From positions 1,426,001 to 1,490,000 of the forward strand of contig JANTQA010000020.1 in assembly GCA_027625915.1 (NCBI GenBank): DNA of 64,000 nucleotides, given 5' to 3'. Positions 13,301 to 24,666 of the stretch are shown here, piece after piece (within the stretch, counting starts at the first letter, position 1; each line of letters begins with the position of its first letter). Below the pieces are notes generated by a model. The model searched no databases and had not been told where the DNA came from. It saw only the letters and a program-made list of their open reading frames with translations. The position numbers and the translations under genes are program-made. The DNA comes from Anaeramoeba flamelloides (taxonomy: Eukaryota > Metamonada > Anaeramoebidae).

Positions 13301-16300
13301 GTTTTCAATTAAAGTCCCCAAAAATATTTTATAATTTTATTTTTTTTTAGAAAATATATAGTTTGTTAAGGTTTTTCTTTCATGAATATCAACTCTAATC
13401 TGAAATTCATAATTTCTATTATTTTTAAATAATCGTATTTTGGTTGATTCTAAAAAAAAAATTGAATTTTTCAATCTCTTTTTCAAAAAAACAAATTCAA
13501 AAAAAAAAAAAAAAAAAATTACCAATAATCTTGTAATTTATAATATTTAACATTCATTTGATGACTTGGTTGTTTCAATATAATGTAAATGAAATGATTT
13601 ATTAAAATGAGATATTAAAATGAATATCAAGTTATTTGAATATAAACTCTTTTTCAAATAAAAGTACACAAAAAAATTCAAGAATTATTCATAATTGAAT
13701 CAAATTAATTGTAGTATCATTCTAAAATATAAAAAACGCTTTAAAATATAAAAAAAACACTCAATTTAATCTCTAAAACTCATTAAAAAAAAACAATAAA
13801 AATTAAAATTCAATATTTTAAAAATTGGTGTGCCCTTTCGTTTGAAATGAGAAATCTCGTTTTGTAAATTGTAAAGAAAAAAATTTTTAAAATCAATAAA
13901 AACCTTTGAACAAGGTGAATTGAGAAAAAGTTCTCGACATTTTATTGAAAACTCTTTACACGTCAAACTTTTGTTCTTTTAAGCCTCATTTCCAAGATAA
14001 AGCCACAATTCATATGGGTATTTTGTTGGAATGGTTTTTCTTTATTTCTATTTTCTTTTGTTCCATGTATCAATCCAGTAATGGTCTTACTTAATTACTA
14101 TATCTAGCTCATTCGAAATCAAACTTAAACTGTTTCCATTTTTATACTGGTAGATTATTTCGAAATTGGTTTCTTCTTATATTGCTTTTTCATTTTCCAA
14201 CTGTTCAATATCCATCAAATAAAAAAGCAAAAAATGAAAAAATGAATAATTAAGATGAAAATCACCAATAAGTAAATATCCTATTAACAATCAAATTCGA
14301 TGGTATTGGTGATTTGAGAGGTGTGCCCTTTTGTTTGAAAAATAGTTTACATTCATAAATAGTTTTGTGGATTTTTTATTAAAATGGGAATTTCCACTTT
14401 TTTAAAACAACGATCATTAAAATAAAAAAATTAAAAAAAATGGTGTTAAATCTCAATCATTATTATTCACTAAAATTTTTTATTGTTATCTTTTCCATTT
14501 TTATTTTATTTTATTTTCTTTACATTGTTTATTATTAATTACAAACTATATTAATAGCAATCTAAAAAAATTAAACACTCCATCTAGAAAGTTTACAATA
14601 GAAGATGCATTTGATGGTAATTTGGTTGAAGAAAAACGTGGAAAAGGAGAGGAAAAAGAAGATAAAACAGAAATGTAAGTTTTTTTTTTATTTTTTATTT
14701 TATGAGAATATAAGACCATCTTTTCCTAATTTTTTTATAATTTGTTGGATTAAATTGAAATGTATATATATATATATATATATGAATCAAATTTAAAAAA
14801 TATTAGATTAAATGCATTTGATTTGATTGGGATGAGCGGGGCTTTTGATATGGGAAGAATGTTAAAACCAAATCCAAGGGAGCAATTAAAAAGTTATACG
14901 CGTTTCACAACTTCAACAACGCCCGAAGAAGCAATGAAAGTGATTCAAAAATATTTGGAAAGTTTAGATAACACTACTGTGGTAGCTAGTGAAAAATATT
15001 ATAAGGTAAGTTATCTTCTAATTGATCCCCCTGTCCCTTTTTTTTTTTTTTTCATATTATTTTCTTTATTGATTATATAAATATTTAAAGTCAAAAAAAT
15101 ATCAAAAAAGTTATTTGTATAATATTCAAAATAATCACATACAAAATAATATTAATTATTAAATTTATTAATATAACTTTATTTTTAGCGAAATCCCTTT
15201 GCCTATTATCGGTAAATGTAGTGTGCGTATAATAGAATTTAAAAAAAAAAAAAAAAAAATTGATGTTTATATTGAATAATCCTTTTTTTTTTAATTTTAT
15301 AGAGAAAAAAAAAAATTTAATGAATTTTTAGATAAAAAAAGAAACCATAATTGAAATAAAAAAAGCAAAGTGAAAATTAATATTTTTTTTTCGTTCTTTT
15401 TATTGTGAAGGGAGCAATTAAAGAAAAAAAATTCAAAATAAAAGAAGAAGAGAAGAAGAAATATTATTAAAATATTAAGAAAAATAATATAATTTATATG
15501 ATCAAATTGAAAATTGTCCACTGTTATTACCTTTTTCAGGATTTAAAATAATCAAATAAAATTTTCAATTTTGAAAAATCATCATTAGCTTTTCTCGAGT
15601 TTTCTGTTTATTTGTGAAGTGTTCTAGGTTTTTTTTACTTTTTGAAATAAACCGAAAATTTATTAAAATTTTCTGTTTATTTCAAAAATTAAAAAAAAAC
15701 TAACGAAAATCAAAAAAAATTCTTAAAAAAATCACAAAAACTCTAGAAAAAAGTATATAAGTTTTTTTTAATTATAAAAATAAAAAAAGCAATTTATAAA
15801 ATTTTCTTTTTATTTCAAAAATTAAAAAAAAACGCCATTAGCTTTTACAAAATTTAAAAGAATTAAGTAAAACCAAACATTTTACTTAATTCTTTTGAAT
15901 CCGAAAAAAAAATAGGTGCTCGATGACATTTAGCGTCATTCTAGGACACTCATCATTGGGTTTTCTAGAATTTAGACGAGTTTAATAGAATCTCTGATTT
16001 TAGTCAATTCTTTTCGATTCTGGTAAAGATAGTCGCTCCACTGCACTTTACAGCATTTTTCCCGTATTAAAAGATGGGACAGTAAACCCTTTACCAATTA
16101 ATAAAGAAATTTTCCACAAACCATAATTTAAATGATTGGTTTTTTCAAAACTATCAAACTAAAAATATTTTTCAAAAAAAATACATAAACAATTTCCCTA
16201 ACTACAAGATTACCTTTTGATAATAAATTCTTAAAGTACCTGTGTAGGTATAAAAACAAAAACACCGGGGTTTTGCTTTTTTTTATATTTTCACTTTTAT

Positions 16301-18995
16301 GGAAAGTTCTTTTCCAATTTTTTTATAAAGAAAATTAGGAAAAAAATAAAAACAAATAAAGAAAAAAATTTCATTGAAAGATCTCAATGACAAAACAAAA
16401 GTTACTTGGAATGTAATAATAAACACTTGAAATTTCAAGTAAATTCGATCTTGAGTCATATATTTAAATTTATTATTTTTCCACACTTTTGTTATTTTAT
16501 TTTTTTCGATTTATTTTTGATACATAATTATTTTAGAATTTTTTTTTTTTATTGAAATCCCTATAGTTGCTAAATAAATTTGTGTCATTCAATTCAGTTT
16601 CCAAAAAAAAAATTTGTTCTTTAATTTTTCATTTATGAACTAAAATTTATTTCTTTCTTTTCTTTTCTTTTCTTTTAGAAAAAATTTCAACTTGTGTTTT
16701 ATTGTGTTTGAAAAATTCTTCCATTATTAAATCTTTCAATGATGATTTTTATCGCCATTTTTAATACCCCTTTTTAATTCTCTGAATTTTTGAACCCTTA
16801 GCTTCGTAACATAGATTAATGTTTTTTCATATTTAAAAAAAGACTTAAAATGATTTTCAAAATCTGGATTTTTTCCTTTTATACTCAAAATACTCCTTTA
16901 AAATGTTTTTTATTTCACTTTTTGAAAATAGCCTTGATTTTTCAAAACCAAAAATTTAAAATTTTGAATTTAATTAAAATGGGTATTACAAACTCAAAAA
17001 AAATTATTTTTAATTAATAATCGTTCTTAAGAATAAGTATTAACCTAAAACTTGTAAGTATAAAATGTGGCTGTTTTTAATAAAATAAAATAAAAAGTCC
17101 TTACTCTATCTGATTCTCCATCAAATGGTTTTTCAAAATCTCTTTTTATGTTTTAAAAACAAAAAGATTTCTTTTTTCTCAATTTTTTATTATTTTTTAT
17201 TGATAAAAAAATTAAATAAAAAAAAATTACTGTAAAGATTGTCAAGCTAAATATGTTATTTGATGTGTGTGTATTTTTTTTTTTTTAGTATATTTTCAAA
17301 AAATTGGGGGGGATAATAAAAACTAAATATATAAGAAAAAATGTCCTGGTTCGGGATTATTAAACAAAATAATTATAAACAATTATCGAATGCGTCTAAA
17401 AATTCATGTTTTTTCATTTATGGTGGTAGGTACATTTTACAAATTTTGAATTCCTCGGTTTATTCGAAACTGAATAATTAAAATCGCTTCTTTAACTAAA
17501 TGAATGAATATTAAAATAAAATTTTGATTTTATTTTTAGAGAAGTAAAGATCATATTTTTTCTTTTTGAAAAAATAAATAAAAAGTATTTTTAAACCTGA
17601 AAGAGAGAGGTAAGAAAATTATTCAATTGATTAAAAATGAAAGTTTACAAGTCATTAATACATGGAAATAATAACAGGTTTTAGCAAACGCATTTTTTGA
17701 TTGTATTTTAAGAAAAGTAAACTTCCTAAAATTTCTAAACAGAAAAAATTAATACATAATATTTTTATAAACTCTTTTTCAAATAAAAATACACAAAAAT
17801 TTTATAAGAATTATTCATAATTGAATCAAATTAATTGGAGTATCATTATAAAATCTAAGAAACGCTTTAAAACGTAAAAAAAACACCCAACCGAATCTTA
17901 TCTTTAAAACTCATTAAAACAAATCAATAAAAATTAAAATTAAATATTTTAAAAATGGGTGTGCCTTTTTTATTTGAAATGAGAAATCTCGTTTTGTAAA
18001 TTGTATGGAAAAGATTATAAAACCAATAAAAACCTTTGAACAAGGTGAATTGAGAAAAAGTTCTCGACATTTTATTGATAATTCTTAACACGCCAAACTA
18101 TTGTTCTTTAAAGTCTCATTTTCAAGATAAAGCCACAATTCATATGGGTATTTTGTTGGAATGGTTTTTCTTTATTTCTCTTTTCTTTGTTCCATGCACC
18201 AATCCAATAATGGCCTTACTTAATTACTATATCTAGCCCATTCGAAATCAAACTTAAACTGTTTCCATTTATACACTGGTAGATTATTTCCAAATTGGTT
18301 TCTTCTTATCTTTTTTTTTTTCATTTTCCAACTGTTCAATATCCAAAAATAAAAAAGCAAAAAATGAAATAATGAATAATTAAAATGAAAATCACGGATA
18401 AGTAATTATCTTATTAACAATCAAATTCGATGGTATTGTCGATTTGAGAGGTGTGCCCTTTTGTTTGAAAAAGATTTTATAACCGAAATTTGCTTTTCCA
18501 CTATTTGAAAAAAAAAAAAGAAAAAAAAAAAAAACTTTTTTTCAATATCCTTTTCATTTTTTAAAACGAATTTAGTTCGAAGTTTATATTGTAGTCCAAA
18601 ACCTACATAAACTTATCTTAATAATTGCTTCTTATCATAATTATTGTTTTTTATCATAATTATTTGGATTAAGAGATTTATAAATATAATTTATTATTCT
18701 TTATTTAGAAAAAAAAAAAAATTTAATATTCTTTTACATTATTATACTTTTTAAATTATAAAAAAAAATCTCACTTGTTTTCTTTTAATACTAAATAAAA
18801 TAGTTAAAAGTGGAAGTTAGATCGCGTGAAAAATATGTGTTGAGATTTAATGTACAAATTTTTTCGATGGCACAAAACATCCATTTAATTGATTTTAGAA
18901 AACAACGCGGTGATGTGTTTGAATTTACAGAAATATACCAAGAAGCTCAAAATAGTTTAAAAAAATTAATGGAAGTACATAGTTTCAAAAAATAA
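10367..18995 (+). CDS. CIPK/SnRK3-type Ser/Thr kinase with NAF motif (7 exons)
   Basis: I assemble seven exons with compatible GT-AG phases: 10367-10534, 10681-10864, 11091-11526, 11680-11715, 14558-14674, 14807-15005 and 18804-18995, giving 443 residues, the normal CIPK length. The kinase domain shows the glycine loop GEGAFGKV (15-22), Lys37, Glu56, HRDLKPEN (129-136), DFG (149-151) and the activation-loop text [16 protein letters not shown]. Exon 6 begins with [19 protein letters not shown], a clear NAF/FISL motif (N316-F318), the CBL-binding autoinhibitory element. Exon 7 encodes a KA1-like/PPI-type domain ([20 protein letters not shown] and following). The family acts downstream of Ca-sensing CBL proteins on membrane transporters; no CBL gene is in the window. 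Oddities: a 36-nt micro-exon, and introns of 2842 and 3798 bp filled with MITE-like repeats, while the others are 132-226 bp. The start ATG precedes [10 protein letters not shown], the normal domain start. Confidence 0.9.
12927..13475. mobile_element. Type B MITE-like element in kinase intron 4 (right end decayed)
   Basis: It begins TAAACTCTTTTTCAGTCAAA and follows the same text as the better-preserved copy at 29543-30110, sharing segments such as TTTTTAGATCA-ATCATTTTTTCTA, AACGATT-TAATTTCCTAAA, TTTTGCACGAGA and TTTGGTTGATTCT. The right terminal repeat is no longer recognisable. It lies inside the 2.8-kb intron of the CIPK gene. There is no coding capacity. Confidence 0.65.
13643..14349. mobile_element. 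Type C MITE-like element, copy 1 (kinase intron 4)
   Basis: About 707 bp, starting TAAACTCTTTTTCAAATAAA and ending ...GGTGTGCCCTTTTGTTTGAA plus AAATAGTTTA, which is the start in reverse complement with mismatches; TA lies at the ends. A third terminal-like motif (GGTGTGCCCTTTCGTTTGAA) sits inside at about 13827-13848, so the element may be a 210-bp unit plus an added right part. A second copy at 17768-18480 is collinear throughout, and a right-end fragment lies at 54655-54964. The frame on the minus strand at 13766-13966 is not conserved in copy 2, so I do not call it a gene. Confidence 0.75.
15596..16070. repeat. Hairpin-bearing dispersed repeat, copy 2 (kinase intron 6)
   Basis: It contains the conserved hairpin at 15645-15682, preceded by TTTTCTGTTTATTTG and GTGTTCTAGG-type text, and followed by a stretch with TTTTAC, TTAATTCTTTTGAATCCG and CACTTTACAGCA that parallels the copies at 2.3-2.8 kb and 60.7-61.0 kb. 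It lies in the 3.8-kb intron of the CIPK gene. Confidence 0.55.
17768..18480. mobile_element. Type C MITE-like element, copy 2 (kinase intron 6)
   Basis: Collinear with copy 1 at 13643-14349 over its full length. It carries the same left end (TAAACTCTTTTTCAAATAAA), the internal GGTGTGCC motif, the central text AAGATAAAGCCACAATTCAT and the right end GGTGTGCCCTTTTGTTTGAA. The two copies differ by scattered substitutions and small indels. Both lie in large introns of the same gene and in the same orientation. Confidence 0.8.
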
Positions 18996-21803
18996 TTATT
19001 TTTTATGGAATTATTATTTATGTGAATTGGGGAATTTAATTTGATGTTTTCATTTTTTGTTAGATATATCTAAAAATGAAATACAGATTTTTTTTTTAAT
19101 TTTATCTATTAAATAAGATTAAGTCTCAATAATATTTATTCCTTTAATTCTTTTTTTTTTAAAAAAAAAAAATATCCTCAATTATGAAATAAAACAAGTT
19201 TTCAAGTAAAGTTATTTTTTATTTTTGGTAATAGACGATTTGTTGATTTCCCTTGTTATAACGCAAAATCGCAACTCCTTATTATACGTTACAGCAATAT
19301 AAAGCCTGTTACATGTGTTACAAGTGTTATCCGAAAATGGTTTCAAAAAAAATTAAAAAATCACCTTTTTTGAATTTGTGAATTTTTGCATACTTTGGGA
19401 GATTTTTAAAAAAACGTTAAAAAAAAAAATTAATTTGTTGAAAGTATAAAATATTCTTTAAAAAGATATTTGAACTAAATTCAGAACGCAAATAATATGT
19501 TTGAAGTGACTTATCTATTTCATTTTTCTACCTCAAAAAACAATTTTTTTATAATGAATTTTTTGTTTTGATTAGTAATTACAAAATAATATTCTGTGAT
19601 CTTACAAATTTTTTTTACAATTGGGATTGCTCTTCCAAAAATGTTTTAAATTTTTTCAATTCTATAGATTTAAAGTTGAATTTTTAAATGGTTTAAAATA
19701 ATGGATCAAGTTGAAGATTTTTTTATTGCAATTTGGAAGGGGGGGATTCAAAATAAGAAATTACCTAAAAAAAAAAAATATGTTGTTTAGTAAAAAGTCC
19801 ATTTGGGCATAATATATTTATTTATTTGTGAATTGCTTTAATTTGTTTTTGGTGTATGTTTTATATGCCAAATTGTCTTTGTTTTCTTCCGTAAAAGATT
19901 AAATAAAATGAAAAACAAATATATTATGAAAAAAATATTTCAACAAAGTAAAAATGATTAAAAATGGCTTTTGTGGGTTGAAATGGATAAAATTGGGGTG
20001 GTATCATCAAATGTTGAAATATTGACTATAATTATTAAAGAAAAACAATGAAAAAATAAATTGAAATGAATTTTTCATTAAATTAGATTAATAAATATTA
20101 AAGTTTTATAAAAAAGATTCCAAATATAAACCTAATTTCACCAAAAGGTGTCCAGTCAGAAAAGAAAAATCAACTTTTATTTTTTTTTATTGATGGGGAA
20201 GTGTAACTTACACTCTGGGTGCCCTTTTACTTAAATTCCCGAGAGGTGATTTAAGCCTAAAATCATAGATTCCACGATTGTTAATTAATGATAATAATTT
20301 TAAACTGTCTTGACTTCAAATTATTTCATTAAATTTTAATTCTTTTAATTTATTTAAAAATATCAATCTATTTTTTGTATAGGGGGTACTGGGTGGGTTG
20401 TGGAAAACATTACATGTTTACAATCAAGGATCTGATCTCGAATAATTCCAATTCCAAAAATTCCAAATTTCAGAATTCTTCTGGATCTAAAAAGAAAAAA
20501 AGAATTAGTTAATACAGTTTTACTTCAAAACACTCCTCAGAGTGGATTCTTTTTTGATAATCAAAATATCTAAAATACCTACAATAGAAAATTTTTAATC
20601 TTGGGAGATCACTTTAATAAAAGAAATTCCTTTTTGGAGGAAAATAGGATAATAATTTGGTTGATGATCTTTTTTCAATTCTTAATTCTTTTCATTTACA
20701 ATTAATATCTCACGCTTTAAATTAAGAAATACGGTGTAGGTAACAAATTAATTGAGTTCAAATAAATTACAACCTATCTCTTTGAAAAACTCTATTTGTA
20801 AAAGATAAAAAGTAAAATTAAGCAAAAATTTTTTTCCGATTTTTTTATTGTATGAATTTTGAACATTATTTTTAAACAATTAAAAGTCAAACTCTACAGA
20901 CTATTTTTGAAAGGTTCTTTTGGTATACATCTAACTCGGTAAAAAAGGATCTCAAAAAGATTTAAAAACATTTTATTTTTGCTTTAAAAAACTGTGTTTC
21001 TCTCCTCTGATGTTTTGTTCTTCAATTTTTGGGTAGATTGATAATCACAAGTTTTTCGTCTCTTTGTTTCGCCTTATTAACATTTTAAATTAATTTTTAA
21101 AAAATAAATTCAAGTCTTTGACAAACTTTGATAAAGAATTTTCAAACCAACAAAACAAACCATTTCACTTTAATTTTGTTTTTCATGATTCTTTCAGAAG
21201 ACACTCATTTTAATAAGCTGATGTAAAAAATTATATTTTATTGCCTTAACCAAAGAAATATTTTCAACCGAACTCACAAAAACCCAACCTTGGGTTGATG
21301 TTGTTCATCTTATTATTTGAGTAAATCAAAAAACTTATTTTGGAATTAAACTTGATTTTGGAGCCTTCAAAAACCTTTTCTAAATTTTTAAAAAAACTTG
21401 TAAATACAATTTGGATAATATTTGTCATCTCAAAACTCGATTCTACAAAAATATAAGTGAATACTCAAAATATTTTTAAATTTTTACAACCAAAAATATG
21501 ATTCTAATCAACACAACTTTTCAAGGTCAAATCAAAAATGGAGATATTTTAACACTTCTTTTTTAAAAATAGGAAATAAAATTTGAAATTTTCCATTTTT
21601 TTACATAATTTCTTTTTTTTAACCTTTGTTCTTTTTTTTTTACCTATTTTCTTTTTTTTTCAATTCTTTTTTATTCAATTCTAAAAACAAAAGTAAGTCA
21701 ATTCCTCAAATAACAAATTCTTTAAGAGATTTGTTTTCAAATACTCTTTCTTTTTTCAAAGATTTTTCCCCTTTTCTCTTCTTTATGTTTTGTTTACTCT
21801 TCT

Positions 21804-21837
<34 letters not shown>

Positions 21838-21952
21838 CATTCCTTTGAACCATAAAACCCACTTCTTGATTTCAATTCAAAAAACTAACTGCCTTATTCT
21901 TCGTACAAAACTCATTCAAAAAATATCAAAAACAAACCAAAAAACCAAAAGA
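18996..21952. other. Intergenic region between kinase and myosin genes
   Basis: This is 2.96 kb of AT-rich DNA between two genes on the same strand. It holds a short MITE-like element at 20127-20240. A slightly GC-richer patch at 19250-19340 has no recognisable RNA fold or protein. The last 350 bp before the myosin ATG are strongly T-rich with a run of about 30 T near 21808-21838. No promoter motif can be assigned with confidence. Confidence 0.5.
20127..20240. mobile_element. Short MITE-like element (about 114 bp) related to types B and C
   Basis: The left end reads TAAACCTAATTTCACCAAAA followed by GGTGTCCAGTCAG, and the right end reads CACTCTGGGTGCCC followed by TTTTACTTAAATTCC. The reverse complement of the right end matches the left at most positions over about 28 bp. 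The shared text (AAAAGG-G--CCAG) is also found in the ends of the 568-bp element at 29543. It has no coding capacity. Confidence 0.55.
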
Positions 21953-24606
21953 ATGTCTTTCGATTGGGAACAATCCTCAAAAAGAATTGGAATTGATGAT
22001 TTAACTTTGTTAACTAAAGTTAGTGAAGGCCAAATTGTTGAAAATTTAAAAAAGCGTCTTCAAGGATCAATTATTTATACATACATTGGGTTTGTGTTGG
22101 TTGCGGTGAACCCTTACAGACTGATTAAGGGTATGTATGGCCCAGAGCAAATTAAAAAATATCGAGGAAAATACTCTCATGAATTGCCTCCTCATGTTTA
22201 TTCCTTAGCAGATCGAATGTATCGTGATTTGACATCGAAAAGAGAAAGCCAAGCAGTTATTATCACGTAAAGTTTTTCAAGCCATTTTCCTTTTTCCCAT
22301 TTGCCCTTTTCCCATTTCCTTTTTACTTTTTTCTTGATGAAATTTGGAAAAAAAAATTATTAAAAAGTTTCGTGTTTTACTTTTTTTTTCAATGTGATTT
22401 TTTGATTTTCTCCAAATTTTTAATCAAACAAACAACACAACCAAACTTCATATAGTGGGGAGTCTGGTGCTGGTAAAACAGAAACAGCTAAATTAATTAT
22501 GCAATACATTTCAAGTGTTTCTGGTGGCGGAAGCTCACAAATTGAACATGTTAAAAAGGTAGTCTTAGAAAGTAATCAAGTTTTGGAATCATTTGGAAAT
22601 GCTACAACCTTACAAAACAATAATTCTTCTCGTTTTGTAAATGATTTTTTTTTTTTTTTTTTTTTTTTTTCTTTGTTTTTTAAAAAATAATCTTTTTTTT
22701 TTGTTTTTATTTTTATGAAAAAAAAAATACAAAATCCAATTTTTTGCTTAATGAATTATTTTAATCAATTTGTTTCTTTGATCTCTTCAAAAACTCAAAG
22801 GGAAAATATATGACAATCCAATTTGATGAGTATGGTGCGCCAAGTGGTGGAAGAGTTAGAAATTATCTTTTAGAAAAATCAAGAGTTGTTTACCAACAAC
22901 AAGGTGAAAGAAACTTTCATATTTTTTATCAACTCACAATGGGTGCTTCTAAAGAAGAAAAAGGTAAAATATTCTCTTTTTTTATTTTATTTTATTTTTT
23001 TCTCCAATTTTGTTACTTGAGTTTTGTTTGGTTATTTTCAAATTGACTACTTTTATTTTTTGCCATTTTATTTTTAAAAATGTTTGCATTGAAATCATAT
23101 GATCTATTTCTTTTCATCAAACAAACAAATAACTTTTGATTTTGCTAATATACTTTTGTAAATGAACGAAAAAAAAATAAAAAGTTCTAATTCAAAAAGA
23201 ATTACCTGAAACAGAAATTCCCAAACAGTTCTTTTAAAAAAAGGAGAAACAAAACCTAATTTGATCCTTTACTAATTTTGATTTGAAATTTTTATTTTTC
23301 TTATTTTCCTCTCCTATAAAATGGATGATACTTTTCAAAAAAAACAATTATTAAACAAACCACTTACCAAATCTCCAAAACGAAACACTTATTTTCCTCA
23401 GAATATTATGGTCTTGACGCACCTGAGAATTTCAATTATATGAACCAAGGTGGTAAATATGTTACTGATGGTATGGACGAAGTTGAAGAATATACAAAAA
23501 CAAAAGAAGCCATGATCAGTATTGGTATGACTGAAGAGGAATCAACAAATCTATTCAGAACAGTAGCTATTATCTTACATTTAGGAAATATCGATTTTTA
23601 CGAAGACGAGCAAGGAAATGCAGCAATTACCGATGAATCCCAGGTTGATTGGACTGCAAGTTTAATTGGTGTGGAATCTCAAACTTTAAGTTATGCATTA
23701 ACTTTCCGTACAATCCATACAGGTGGTATTGGAAGACAAGGTGAAGTTATTAATGTTAATCAAGATGTTAATGGGGTAAAATACAATTTTTTTTTCTTTT
23801 TTTTTCTTCCTATTTTAATCTTACTTTTTTTATTTTATTCTAATTTTTATTAGAGTGTTCCTCTTTAATTTAACATTTATTTTTTTTTTAATGAACCTTA
23901 CATAATTAATGATCCAATTCTTCAAATCAATTTAAAAGACTATTTATTTTTAAATTGAATAACTTGTAGGTTTAATAAATGTATATATATATATTTTTTG
24001 ATATTATAATTCTAAGAGATCAGATGAAACGAATAAAACCAAAAAACATTAAATACTTTCAAATTTATCAATACATTTAAAATATTTTGTTCTCCAAAAA
24101 ATTTAAAAAAAAAAAATGAAATTCACTAAAATTGTACTTATTGTCAAAACTTGTCTATTTTAAAAATGTAAAAACTCATTTTATTAATCCAAAATTTTTT
24201 GGAGGAATTTGCAATCTAATGAAATAACATTTTATCAATATCTTATGTCATTATTTTCAAAAAAACAAGAATTTTATTTTTTAAATTTTATTTAAATAAA
24301 AAAAAATAAAATTGATTTTCTTTGTATTTAATTTTTTATTGAAACAATTTATTATCTTTAGGTTATTTTAGAAAACTGAGTTTTAAAAAGCACTACCCAA
24401 ACCACTTAAAAGATCAAATCAAATGGTTTGAGCAACACTTTTTTAAACTTTGAGTAATCGCTGTTATAAAGTAGGCTGTATTTCAATAATTAATTATTAA
24501 AAATAATCAGAATAATAAAATTCATAAAATAAATTACAATTTGTCTATTTGCTATTCTTTTATATCTAAACATTTACCTTTCTCTTCAAAAGGAATTAAA
24601 AAAAAA

Positions 24607-24666
<60 letters not shown>

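Noticed and set aside
13766-13966. Minus-strand frame inside the type C MITE
   Set aside because: The matching region of copy 2 (about 17890-18090) is not open in the same frame, and no transposase motif is present.
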